Source of the DNA: Gp13-AA77 sp035516075
GTDB taxonomy: Bacteria; Acidobacteriota; Terriglobia; UBA7540
Direction: 5' to 3'
Assembly: GCA_035516075.1 (NCBI GenBank)
Contig: DATJAQ010000047.1
Span: 1-18,998, forward strand
DNA: 18,998 nucleotides
Part shown: positions 7,105-14,228 of the stretch, one piece after another
Layout of the letters: each line of letters begins with the position of its first letter
Position numbering within the stretch: the stretch's first letter is position 1
Notes under the pieces: model-generated
Database searches by the model: none
Seen by the model: only the letters and a program-made list of their open reading frames with translations
Told to the model about the DNA's origin: nothing
Made by a program: the position numbers and the translations under genes

Positions 7105-9792
7105 GTGATAACCTTGACTAACTTGGAACCGAAGCTTCAAATCGTAGCCGGCCAGACCGTTTCGCATTACAGAATTCTGGAGAAGCTTGGCGGCGGCGGC
7201 ATGGGTGTGGTCTACCGCGCCGAAGACCTTCGTCTGGGCCGGCACGTGGCCCTCAAGTTTCTGCCCGATACCCTGATGCGTGGCGAGGTGACGCTGGAGC
7301 GCTTTCGGCGCGAGGCCCAGGCCGCCTCGGCGCTGAGCCATCCCAATATCTGCACCCTTTACGACATCGGCGAGGCCGACGGGCAGCCCTTCATCGCCAT
7401 GGAGCTGCTGGAAGGTCAGACGCTCAAGCACCGCATAGCCGCCGGCCCGTTTGAGGCCGATGAACTGCTCGACATTGGCGTCGAGATTGCCGACGCTCTC
7501 GATGCAGCGCATTCCAAGGGGATCATTCATCGCGACATCAAGCCCTCGAATATCTTTATCACCGGCCGCGGCGTGGCCAAGATTCTCGACTTTGGCGTGG
7601 CGAAGCTGGAGAGCCCGGAAATTGAAGGGCCGGGCCGCGCTGCGCCGGGTTCCGATGGAGCCCCCAAGCCCCTGCTCTCCGACGATTCCACGCGGTCTCT
7701 CGACCTCAACAACCTTACGGGTGAGGGCGCGGCCGTGGGCACGGCCTCTTACATGTCGCCCGAACAGGCGCGGGGCGAAGAGGTGGACGCGCGCTCAGAC
7801 ATCTTCAGCTTCGGCGCCGTGCTCCACGAGATGTCCACCGGGCGGCAGACTTTCACGGGCAATACTACGGCCGTCATTTTTCACGCGCTGCTCGACCGTG
7901 GTCCCATGCCGTCCGCACCCCTGGCTGCCGGCCTGCCCCCGCAGCTTTTGCCGGTGATCTATCGAGCGCTCGAGAAGGACCCTGACCTCCGCTACCAGAC
8001 CGCGGCTGACCTGCGCGCCGATCTTAAGCGGTTGAAACGCGACACGGATTCCGGGCGCACGGCTGCGCAAGCTCCGGCGGCGCGCCGCGCCCGCCGCAGG
8101 TGGCTTGCGCCGCTCGTTCTCGCCGTTCTGCTGGCCGTCGGGGCGCTCGCCTGGGTTTTCAGGCCTGTGCTGCCGCCACCCCGCATTACAGGCTCGGTGA
8201 GGATCACGCACGACGGCGCCGTGAAGGGCGCCATGGCCACCGACGGTACGCGCATCTTCTTCACCGAGGCCGGCAAGCTCTACCAGGTGCCGGTCGGCGG
8301 CGGGGAAGTTCAACCTCTGGCCACCTCCCTCGAGGACGTTTCGATCGCCGACATCTCGCCCGACCGATCGGAGCTGCTGGTTTTGAGCTGCCTGGTTTTT
8401 GCCGAGGACTGCGACGTGTGGACCGTCCCCGCAACCGGAGGAGCGGCGCGGCGCCTGGGCGGCTTGAAGGCGCACGACGCTGCCTGGTCCGCCGACGGCC
8501 TGAGGCTGGCTTACGCCGCCATCGACGGCCTGTACGTGGCCCAGGCGGACGGCTCCGGCGGCACGAGAATCGCAGCCATGCGCAACGGCGCCATCAGCGC
8601 GCCCCGGTGGTCGCCTGACGGCCGCCGGCTGAGGTTCACTTTTGTCGATTCCGCCACGCGTTCGAGCGACCTTTGGGAAGTGTGGCCGGACGGAACTCAT
8701 CTGCGGCCCCTGCCCTTCACCCTCGATCATCCCGGCACGGAGTGCTGCGGAAGCTGGACGCCGGACGGCAGCTACTACACCTTCGTCTCCGCGCTGGGCG
8801 GGGCGCAGAATATCTGGGCGGCCGCCGAGGCGGGCTCGTGGTTCCACAAAGTCCGCCGCGAGCCTGTGCAGTTGACAGTGGGCGCCGCCACCACCTCCAA
8901 CCCGCTGCCGGCTGCCGACGGCAAACGGCTGTTCGCGGAGACCCTCCAGGCGCGCGGCGAATTGGTGATGTTCGACGCCGCCACCCACGCCTTTGTGCCC
9001 TATCTCAACCGCATTTCCGCCACAGGGGTGAGCTTCTCCAAAGACGGGCGGTCGCTGGTGTACAGCGCCTATCCGGAGGGGACGCTCTGGCGGATGCGCG
9101 CCGACGGCAGCGAGCGCGTGCAGTTGACTTTCTCGCCCCTGGTGGCCTATATGCCGCGCTGGTCTCCGGACGGGTCCGAGATCGCCTTCATGGGCCAATT
9201 GCCAGGCAAGCCGTGGCAGGTGTACCTGATCGCGGCCGATGGCGGCACTCCCGAACGGCTGGTGCCGAGCGATCGCGACCAGGGCGACCCTGGCTGGTCA
9301 CCCGACGGCCGGCAGTTGGTCTACGGCGGCCAGGCGCTTCCCGAAGCCCGGGCTCGCGAGAACGCGATTCACATCCTCGACGTCGCCACCCGCCGCGAGA
9401 CCATTCTGCCAGGTTCCGAGGCCCTGTGGTCGCCGCGATGGTCGCCGGACGGACGCTACCTCGCTGCCATGTCCAACAACACCCAGGAACTCGATCTCTA
9501 CGACTTCACCACGCACAAGTGGTCGGAAGTCGCGAAGACTGCCATAGCCTATCCCCAATGGTCCTGGAAGGGCGATTACCTCTACTTTATGAGCAACGTT
9601 TCGAGTTCGGATTTGCTCCACCGCGTGAGGATCGCTGATCGCAAAATGGAAACCGTGACCGCCCTGGGCGATTTTCATCAGCCTGCCGGCCTTCTCGGGG
9701 ATTGGATGGGACTGAGCCCGCAGGATGCTCCGCTGTTCGTTCGCGACGCCGGCACCATGGATATTTACAGCCTCGAGTGGCAACTGCCCTGA
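7105..9792 (+). CDS. Membrane Ser/Thr protein kinase with TolB/WD40 propeller sensor
   Basis: An 895-residue receptor-type Hanks kinase. The kinase domain covers about residues 15-300: glycine loop GGGGMGVVY (29-37), ATP-binding K51 in VALKFL, catalytic HRDIKPSN with D144, DFG starting at D162, and SPEQARGE at 218-225. All catalytic residues are present, so it should be active. The activation segment from DFG to SPE is about 59 residues, clearly longer than in PknB-like kinases, and is rich in Asp, Ser and Thr. A basic run (RRARRR) precedes one membrane helix at about 333-352. The extracytoplasmic part is a TolB-like beta-propeller with repeated WSPDG-type motifs (for example WSPDGRRL, WTPDGSYY, WSPDGSEI, WSPDGRQL, WSPDGRYL). 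The start is GTG at 7105, with TTG at 7114 or 7123 as alternatives; no good ribosome site was seen. The architecture is typical of Acidobacteriota. The signal sensed is unknown. Confidence 0.93.
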   Translation: MITLTNLEPKLQIVAGQTVSHYRILEKLGGGGMGVVYRAEDLRLGRHVALKFLPDTLMRGEVTLERFRREAQAASALSHPNICTLYDIGEADGQPFIAMELLEGQTLKHRIAAGPFEADELLDIGVEIADALDAAHSKGIIHRDIKPSNIFITGRGVAKILDFGVAKLESPEIEGPGRAAPGSDGAPKPLLSDDSTRSLDLNNLTGEGAAVGTASYMSPEQARGEEVDARSDIFSFGAVLHEMSTGRQTFTGNTTAVIFHALLDRGPMPSAPLAAGLPPQLLPVIYRALEKDPDLRYQTAADLRADLKRLKRDTDSGRTAAQAPAARRARRRWLAPLVLAVLLAVGALAWVFRPVLPPPRITGSVRITHDGAVKGAMATDGTRIFFTEAGKLYQVPVGGGEVQPLATSLEDVSIADISPDRSELLVLSCLVFAEDCDVWTVPATGGAARRLGGLKAHDAAWSADGLRLAYAAIDGLYVAQADGSGGTRIAAMRNGAISAPRWSPDGRRLRFTFVDSATRSSDLWEVWPDGTHLRPLPFTLDHPGTECCGSWTPDGSYYTFVSALGGAQNIWAAAEAGSWFHKVRREPVQLTVGAATTSNPLPAADGKRLFAETLQARGELVMFDAATHAFVPYLNRISATGVSFSKDGRSLVYSAYPEGTLWRMRADGSERVQLTFSPLVAYMPRWSPDGSEIAFMGQLPGKPWQVYLIAADGGTPERLVPSDRDQGDPGWSPDGRQLVYGGQALPEARARENAIHILDVATRRETILPGSEALWSPRWSPDGRYLAAMSNNTQELDLYDFTTHKWSEVAKTAIAYPQWSWKGDYLYFMSNVSSSDLLHRVRIADRKMETVTALGDFHQPAGLLGDWMGLSPQDAPLFVRDAGTMDIYSLEWQLP

Positions 9793-9800
9793 CCGGCGAA

Positions 9801-9817
9801 AGCCGCTGTTGCGGGCT
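9801..9817 (+). terminator. Possible stem-loop after the kinase gene
   Basis: Eight bases after the kinase stop codon, AGCCGC, loop TGTT and GCGGGCT can form a six-pair GC-rich stem with one bulged G. The following bases (GCTTCT) are pyrimidine-rich but lack a true T-run. A smaller CGGC-GAAA-GCCG hairpin lies just before it and would compete. A weak intrinsic terminator is possible. Confidence 0.25.
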
Positions 9818-9825
9818 GCTTCTAC

Positions 9826-10023
9826 TCACCGGCTGAATTCATCGCGACGTTCTGCTGCGCGCCTCAGCACCCGGCGCGTCAGGGTGAACGGCGGTTTTGT
9901 GGGCGGGCGTTTGGCGAGCAACACCTTCGGCGCCACGTCGAAACGGTTTTCCGCAACGGCGAGCGAAACGCGCCTCGTTTGACGGGGAAGTGAGAACGAA
10001 ATTTCCAACTCGGTGGAGTCCAA
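9826..10023 (-). CDS. Doubtful 65-residue basic protein
   Basis: A minus-strand frame of 65 residues from a TTG at 10023 to a TGA at 9826, with a stop codon two codons upstream of the TTG. The protein is very basic, rich in Arg, and contains NRFDVAPKVLLAKRPPTKPP. About 46 of 65 codons end in G or C, which is mild support for coding in this frame, and no competing frame reads as a more natural protein. No family was recognised. It ends head-to-head against the GIY-YIG gene, whose start codon lies just outside it. It may be a real small gene, a remnant or chance. The remainder of the 9793-10024 interval holds only the stem-loop described after the kinase. Confidence 0.25.
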   Translation of the reverse strand: MDSTELEISFSLPRQTRRVSLAVAENRFDVAPKVLLAKRPPTKPPFTLTRRVLRRAAERRDEFSR

Positions 10024-10024
10024 T

Positions 10025-10309
10025 ATGATCTATCACCGCAACTGGTATCCCTACGACGCCAAAACCATTCAGGATCACGTCCCGCCCACTTCGGGAGTCT
10101 ACTCACTTTTTTCACACCAAATGTGCGTTTACGTCGGGACCAGCCGGGAAATGCGCGCGGAGCTGATGCGATGCTTGCAGGGCGAGCAAAATCCCTGCGT
10201 CAGTCAGCACGCCCCGGACGAATTTCTGTTCGAGGTTGTTCTGGGCGACGAACGGAATACCCGCCGCGACGAGTTGATTGGTGAATTGAACCCCGCCTGT
10301 CGGGACTGA
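10025..10309 (+). CDS. Minimal GIY-YIG domain protein
   Basis: A 94-residue protein consisting of little more than a GIY-YIG nuclease-like core. The two signature strands are SGVYSLF (GVY at 24-26) and CVYVGTS (YVG at 36-38), 12 residues apart. R41 or R44 in the following helix could be the catalytic Arg, and E87 in DELIGELNP matches the family's metal-binding Glu and the conserved ELNP ending. Stand-alone proteins of this size exist in several phyla without known function. I chose the ATG at 10025 because GGTGGAG at 10012-10018 is a good ribosome site six bases upstream; a GTG at 10013 would overlap that site and add four residues. The gene converges with the protease gene 41 bases downstream. 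Nuclease activity is plausible but unproven. Confidence 0.7.
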   Translation: MIYHRNWYPYDAKTIQDHVPPTSGVYSLFSHQMCVYVGTSREMRAELMRCLQGEQNPCVSQHAPDEFLFEVVLGDERNTRRDELIGELNPACRD

Positions 10310-10350
10310 ACGCCACCTTTTCCGTCGGATTCCCTTTGGCTGCGGGCCGT

Positions 10351-10710
10351 CTAGGCCAGCATCATGGGCAAGGGGCGAAGTTCGCGCTTGAGAGGATCCA
10401 GCATCAATCCCAGAGCCTCCAGTGAAACGCTACCGGGCAGAACGCTGTCGCCGGCTTCGCCGAAGATGACCGGCGAGGCCCCTTCGTCCCCATTCAAGCG
10501 AAACAACGCTTGCCCCAGCGACCGCTTCACTTCGGTGCCGTCGGCCAGGATAAAGCTCTTCGTCTTCCCGGGCTTGATGCCCAGGCGCCGGAGGACCTGC
10601 GCCGGCACCACCGAGTAAATTGCACCGGAGTCCACCAGAAACTTCAGCCGCGCACTGCGCCGGGGCCGCGCCGGATTGGAGACATTCATCTGGATATACG
10701 TCAGGCCCAT
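10351..10710 (-). CDS. Retropepsin-like aspartyl protease family protein
   Basis: A 119-residue protein of the clan AA (retroviral-type) aspartic protease fold. The active-site motif is FLVDSGAIYSVVP, with D27-S28-G29 in the place of the catalytic DTG/DSG triplet. A flap-like ILADGTEVKRSLG segment (54-66) follows, and the second half contains VIFGEAGDSVLPGSVSLEALGLMLDP, where the hydrophobic-hydrophobic-Gly pattern closes the fold. As with retropepsins, a single-lobed chain of this size would need to dimerise to make a complete active site. The start ATG at 10710 is preceded by GAGGG about ten bases upstream. The open frame continues to 10965, but the extension looks like random Arg-rich sequence. 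No signal peptide is seen, so it should be cytoplasmic. Substrate unknown. Confidence 0.78.
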   Translation of the reverse strand: MGLTYIQMNVSNPARPRRSARLKFLVDSGAIYSVVPAQVLRRLGIKPGKTKSFILADGTEVKRSLGQALFRLNGDEGASPVIFGEAGDSVLPGSVSLEALGLMLDPLKRELRPLPMMLA

Positions 10711-10957
10711 CGCAGTTTTCCCTCTGGCAACAGTTATGGCCGAAGCGGCTGACGGAGTCAATCGGCGGTGCAGACTTTGCCAGCGGTGCGGTCTCTGCCT
10801 CGTAAACATCGATCCCCTAGCTTTCGCTTGCCACGCGTTCACCGACACGGGGCACCTCTGAATCCGCGATGCATCACACAACCTCGAAACCCGCGACGGT
10901 CGTGTTACCCTAGACTTGTTGGGCTCCGGCCGGCCGGCGCCGGGCCCTCCAACGACG
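10711..10957. promoter_or_regulatory. Divergent intergenic region between protease and ATPase genes
   Basis: These 247 bases separate two divergently transcribed genes and must hold promoters for both. The only AT-rich element near the ATPase start is TTACCCTAGACTTGTT around 10905-10920, where TAGACT (four of six consensus positions) could be a -10 box; no matching -35 was found. No hairpin, riboswitch or RNA gene was recognised. Confidence 0.3.
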
Positions 10958-12184
10958 ATGCGCATTATTCTCTACAGTGGCAAAGGCGGCGTGGGCAAGA
11001 CCAGCATCTCCGCGGCCACCGGTCTCGAACTCGCCCGGCGGGGCTACCGCACCCTGGTGATGTCGGTGGACCCGGCGCACTCCCTCAGCGACTGTTTCGA
11101 TCTCGAAAAATCGCTCATGGACCACGAGGCCGGGCGCGCCGTGAGCGTGGCCAAGAATCTTTGGATTCAGGAGGTCGATGTTCAGGAGGAGATCGGCCGC
11201 CACTGGGATGCCGTCTACGGCTACGTGGCCGCCCTGCTGAACGTCTCGGGCCTCGAGCAGACCCTGGCGGAGGAACTGGCGATCTTCCCGGGCATGGAGG
11301 AAGTGAGCTCGCTGCTCTATGTCAATCAGTATGTTCGCGAGAAAACCTTCGACGTGGTCCTGCTCGACTGCGCGCCCACGGGAGAGTCGCTGCGCTTCGT
11401 CAGCATTCCCACCACCCTCGAGTGGTACATGTCGAAGATCTTCAAGGTGGAGCGCGGCGTGGCGAAGCTCGTGCGGCCCATGCTGAGCACCTTCAGCTCG
11501 GTGCCGCTTCCCGAGGACAGCTACTTCGAGAATCTCCAGGCGCTGCACCACAAGCTGGAAGGCATCGACCGGCTGCTGGTCGACCCCAAAGTCACCACGG
11601 TGCGCCTGGTGACCAATCCCGAAAAGATGGTGCTGAAGGAGACCCAGCGGGCCTTCACTTTCTTCTGCCTTTACGGCCTGACCGTGGACGCCGTGATTGT
11701 AAACCGCATCCTGCCGCCCGATATCCACGACACGTTTTTCACCGCCTGGCGCGAGACCCAGGAACGCTGGACGCAGGCGATCGAAGAATTCTTTTCGCCG
11801 GTTGAAGTGTGGCGCGTGCCGCTGTTTCAGGACGAGGTGCTGGGCTCGGACCGGCTGCGGACCCTGGCGGATACTCTGTTTGCCGGGCGCGATCCGGCCG
11901 AGTGCTTTTATCACGAGTCCCCTTATCGCTTCCGCAAAGTGGACGGGAATTATCAGCTTCATCTGCGCTTGCCGTTCGTTACCGCCAAAGACGTGAACCT
12001 GCACAAAAACCTCGACGAGTTGATCATCCGCGTCGGCTCCATCAAGCGCCACGTATCGCTGCCGCAACGCATGGTGCAGCTTGAGCCGCTGAGCGCGCGG
12101 GTGAAGGACGGCGAGCTGATCGTGGTCCTGGGGAGGAGCCATGCCCAAAGCAAAGCAATCGCAGAAAAGCGGCGCCCGGCGTGA
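10958..12184 (+). CDS. ArsA/Get3-family ATPase with C-terminal HSP20-like domain
   Basis: A 408-residue SIMIBI-class ATPase. The deviant P-loop is SGKGGVGKTS (residues 7-16, with K9 and K14). Switch I is VDPAHSLSDCFD (37-48), and switch II is LLDCAPTGESLRF. Residues 323-392 form an all-beta alpha-crystallin/HSP20-like domain (YRFRKVDGNYQLHLRLPF... then KDGELIVVL), as in the bacterial ArsA_HSP20 class. There is no CxxC zinc motif as in eukaryotic Get3 and no obvious arsenite-binding cysteine triad; no arsenic genes are nearby. It is therefore more likely a client-binding or membrane-protein-targeting ATPase than an arsenite pump subunit; this is inference. I chose ATG 10958 because the fold begins there; a TTG at 10916 would add a non-conserved 14-residue lead. 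The next gene overlaps its last 44 bases. Confidence 0.9.
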   Translation: MRIILYSGKGGVGKTSISAATGLELARRGYRTLVMSVDPAHSLSDCFDLEKSLMDHEAGRAVSVAKNLWIQEVDVQEEIGRHWDAVYGYVAALLNVSGLEQTLAEELAIFPGMEEVSSLLYVNQYVREKTFDVVLLDCAPTGESLRFVSIPTTLEWYMSKIFKVERGVAKLVRPMLSTFSSVPLPEDSYFENLQALHHKLEGIDRLLVDPKVTTVRLVTNPEKMVLKETQRAFTFFCLYGLTVDAVIVNRILPPDIHDTFFTAWRETQERWTQAIEEFFSPVEVWRVPLFQDEVLGSDRLRTLADTLFAGRDPAECFYHESPYRFRKVDGNYQLHLRLPFVTAKDVNLHKNLDELIIRVGSIKRHVSLPQRMVQLEPLSARVKDGELIVVLGRSHAQSKAIAEKRRPA

Positions 12185-12404
12185 GCCGCCGGAAATCCCG
12201 CCGCTGGCCTTCTGGTTTATGCGGGAAATACTGCCGCTGCTGCGTCCCCGCCGCCGGCGGCCGAGCTCGAAATCGGCGCGCCATCTGAAAAACGCCGGCA
12301 TCGAAATGCTGGAGGCGATGCGCGCCTTTCTGGACGAAGCCATCGAGTGCCTCCGCAAGGAAGAGAGCGAGGCGCCCATGAAGCGCATCGAAGTAGAGGA
12401 CTGA
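12141..12404 (+). CDS. Small basic helical protein coupled to the ArsA-like ATPase
   Basis: An 87-residue protein not assigned to a known family. Its start lies 44 bases before the end of the ATPase gene, in another frame, with the strong ribosome site GGGGAGGAG at 12131-12139 just upstream, so translation is probably coupled. The N-terminus is Lys/Arg-rich and unstructured-looking. A short hydrophobic stretch (PPLAFWFMREILPLL) at about 19-35 and an RPRRRR patch follow. The C-terminal half (SARHLKNAGIEMLEAMRAFLDEAIECLRKEE) predicts a long amphipathic helix with regular hydrophobic spacing, suitable for dimerisation or binding the ATPase. It might be a partner, adaptor or client. The shift from a basic N-terminus to an acidic C-terminus is notable. 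The existence of the gene is well supported; the role is unknown. Confidence 0.72.
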   Translation: MPKAKQSQKSGARREPPEIPPLAFWFMREILPLLRPRRRRPSSKSARHLKNAGIEMLEAMRAFLDEAIECLRKEESEAPMKRIEVED

Positions 12405-12413
12405 AGGAAGCAG

Positions 12414-12528
12414 TGACGGGTGATGGGGACAGTGCGCCTTGGGGTGATCGGAGGATTGATTCATTGACTCATTGAAACAATGAATCAATCCTTCAATCGC
12501 CGGATCGCAGGTCGCCAGCCACCCGTCA
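12414..12528. repeat. Long imperfect inverted repeat (hairpin or MITE/REP-like element)
   Basis: The left arm (12414-12466) and the right arm (12478-12528) are reverse complements of each other with a few mismatches and short gaps. The inner 15 bases, AGGATTGATTCATTG at 12452-12466 and its complement at 12478-12492, pair perfectly around an 11-base loop. The outer ends (TGACGGGTG and CACCCGTCA) also pair perfectly; the middle is degenerate. The inner arms are AT-rich in a GC-rich setting. The element fills most of the 153-base gap before moaD-moaE. It has no T-run, so it is not a typical terminator. It could be a transcript-stabilising hairpin or a small non-autonomous element. A spurious upstream extension of the next gene runs through it. 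Confidence 0.7.
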
Positions 12529-12557
12529 TTCAACACACGCCGCTCGGCATGGCATTC

Positions 12558-13286
12558 ATGAGAGTCAAGGTCCTCTTCTTCGGCGCAGCGCATGACGTGA
12601 CCGGGTTCGGGGAGGAACATCTCGAGCTCGCGGAGGGATTGGATCTCGCCGAGCTGCGGCGCCGCTACGAGGCGCGTTTTCCGCAGCTGCGGGAGATGAA
12701 CGGCGCCCTGGTGGCGGCTGTGAACCAGGAAGTCTGCGAGCGCTCCTGGCCGCTTTCCGACGGCGACGAGGTGGCTTTCCTGCCCCCGGTCAGCGGGGGG
12801 CGCGACGGGGACCGCAGCGGACCCGAGCGGGGCGATTTCTTCCAACTGACACGCCAGCCGATCCCGACGGCGCGCCTCGCGGAGGAATTGAAAGCGGCGG
12901 CCGACGGCGCGGTGGTGGTGTTCGAGGGCATCGTCCGCGACCACCTGGGGCAGCGCCGTACGCTCTATCTGGAGTACGAAGCTTACGAAGCGATGGCAAT
13001 CGCCAAAATGGAGGAGATCGGGCGCGAGGCGCGCGGCCGGTTCGCCGTCGATCGCCTCGGCATCATTCACCGCCTCGGCCGCATCGAAATTGGCGAGACC
13101 AGTGTGGCGATTATCGTCACCTCCGAGCATCGCCGCGCGGCTTTTGAAGCCTGCCACTTCGCCATCGACCGGCTGAAGCAGGTGGTGCCGATCTGGAAGA
13201 AGGAATACTTCGAAGACGGTGCCGTATGGGCGGAGGGCGAAAGCGCGCCGGCCGGCAGACAGGAAACCGGCGCCGGCCGGCGATGA
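12558..13286 (+). CDS. Fused molybdopterin synthase, MoaD-MoaE
   Basis: One 242-residue chain joins the small sulfur-carrier subunit (MoaD) and the large catalytic subunit (MoaE) of molybdopterin synthase, which turns cyclic pyranopterin monophosphate into molybdopterin. MoaD is residues 1-81, ending in the family's PPVSGG; G80-G81 is where free MoaD carries its C-terminal thiocarboxylate. A hydrophilic linker of about 12 residues (RDGDRSGPERGD) leads into MoaE (94-228), which contains FEGIVRDH, YLEYEAYEAMA, HRLGRIEIGETSV and SEHRRAAFEACHFAIDRLK. K207 and K214 match the two catalytic lysines of E. coli MoaE by sequence and spacing. I chose ATG 12558 because it makes the MoaD part 81 residues, as in E. 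coli. ATGs at 12549 and 12480 are in frame, but the latter reads through the inverted repeat. Similar fusions (M. tuberculosis MoaX) must be cut after the GG. Confidence 0.9.
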   Translation: MRVKVLFFGAAHDVTGFGEEHLELAEGLDLAELRRRYEARFPQLREMNGALVAAVNQEVCERSWPLSDGDEVAFLPPVSGGRDGDRSGPERGDFFQLTRQPIPTARLAEELKAAADGAVVVFEGIVRDHLGQRRTLYLEYEAYEAMAIAKMEEIGREARGRFAVDRLGIIHRLGRIEIGETSVAIIVTSEHRRAAFEACHFAIDRLKQVVPIWKKEYFEDGAVWAEGESAPAGRQETGAGRR

Positions 13287-13310
13287 GCCGGTGGCGTCAC
13301 GCTGATCGCT

Positions 13311-14150
13311 ATGGAGAGTTATCTCAGCACCGCCGTTGAAATCGCGCGCGAAGCCGGGGCGCTGATCGCCCAGCTTGCCCAGCGGCCGCACGAGATTTCT
13401 TACAAGCGCCCCTCGGATATTGTCACCGAGGTTGACCGCCGTTCCGAAGAGCTGATTGTGGAACGTCTGCGGGGCCGGTTCCCCCGGCACGGCATCGTGA
13501 GCGAGGAAGGCGGCGGGCAGAAGACGAATTCGGAGTACTGCTGGTATGTCGATCCGCTCGACGGCACCACCAATTTCGCCCACGGATTCCCGATCTACTG
13601 CGTCACGCTGGGGCTCGCGTTTCGCGACGAAGTGGTGGCCGGCGTGGTTTACGATCCCACTCGGGACGAGCTCTTCACGGCCGAGCGCGGCTCCGGCGCC
13701 TATCTGAATCACCAGCGAATTCACGTCTCGAAGCACGCCCGGCTCAACGAGTGCCTGGTGGCGACGGGCTTTCCGCCCTTCATGCGGGATCACGAGTTGA
13801 ACATCCACTTCTACTTCCGCTTCACGCGGCTCACCCACGGGGTGCGGCGCGCGGGCTCGGCCGCTTTGGACCTGTGCTCGGTGGCGGCCGGGCGCTTCGA
13901 TGGATTCTGGGAGCTCAAGCTCAATCCGTGGGATAAGGCCGCCGGAAGCCTGCTCGTGACCGAGGCGGGCGGACGCGTGACGGACCTGGCGGGCGGCCCG
14001 TTCCAACTTTTGGGCGATGCCATATTCGCCTCGAACGGCCTCGTGCACGACGAAATGCGTGGGGTGTTTGCGGAGTACGGCGCTCCGCAATCGCGGCCGG
14101 CTTCGGGGCCGGCAAGTGCCGCGAGCCCGGAGCGCCCGCAGAGCCCGTAG
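13311..14150 (+). CDS. Inositol monophosphatase family protein (SuhB-like)
   Basis: A 279-residue magnesium-dependent phosphatase of the IMPase/SuhB family. Metal-binding motif 1 is WYVDPLDGTTNFAHGFP, with D81, D84, G85 and T86; E65/E66 in VSEEGG supplies the usual upstream ligand. Motif 2 is NPWDKAAGSLLVTEAGG, with W207-D208. The fold is complete at about residue 258. The last ~21 residues are a Pro/Ser/Ala-rich low-complexity tail (for example RPASGPASAASPERPQ) not usual in the family. The substrate could be inositol phosphate, fructose-1,6-bisphosphate, 3'-phosphoadenosine phosphate or NADP; the sequence cannot decide between them. The gene starts 24 bases after moaD-moaE, and 78 bases separate its stop from the next gene, fitting one transcription unit. 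No strong ribosome site precedes ATG 13311. Confidence 0.9.
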   Translation: MESYLSTAVEIAREAGALIAQLAQRPHEISYKRPSDIVTEVDRRSEELIVERLRGRFPRHGIVSEEGGGQKTNSEYCWYVDPLDGTTNFAHGFPIYCVTLGLAFRDEVVAGVVYDPTRDELFTAERGSGAYLNHQRIHVSKHARLNECLVATGFPPFMRDHELNIHFYFRFTRLTHGVRRAGSAALDLCSVAAGRFDGFWELKLNPWDKAAGSLLVTEAGGRVTDLAGGPFQLLGDAIFASNGLVHDEMRGVFAEYGAPQSRPASGPASAASPERPQSP

Positions 14151-14228
14151 ACGGAAATCGGCCGGCGGCGATGAAAATGACCGCCGGAGCGGAGCCAAAC
14201 GACCCGGCAGAAGCGGCGCCGGGACCCC

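Noticed and set aside
7795..9198. A 467-codon minus-strand frame opposite the kinase propeller
   Set aside because: It is Gly/Arg/His-rich shadow sequence; the sense strand has clear WSPDG repeats.
10711..10965. N-terminal extension of the aspartyl protease frame
   Set aside because: It is an Arg/Ser-rich stretch with no homologue-like features, overlapping the start of the ATPase gene; the ATG at 10710 has a ribosome site and begins the conserved fold.
10910..12388. A 492-codon minus-strand frame opposite the ArsA-like ATPase
   Set aside because: It is a mirror of the ATPase coding sequence and shows no recognisable domain.
12480..12557. 26-residue upstream extension of moaD-moaE
   Set aside because: It reads through the inverted repeat and is not needed; the ATG at 12558 gives the standard 81-residue MoaD domain.
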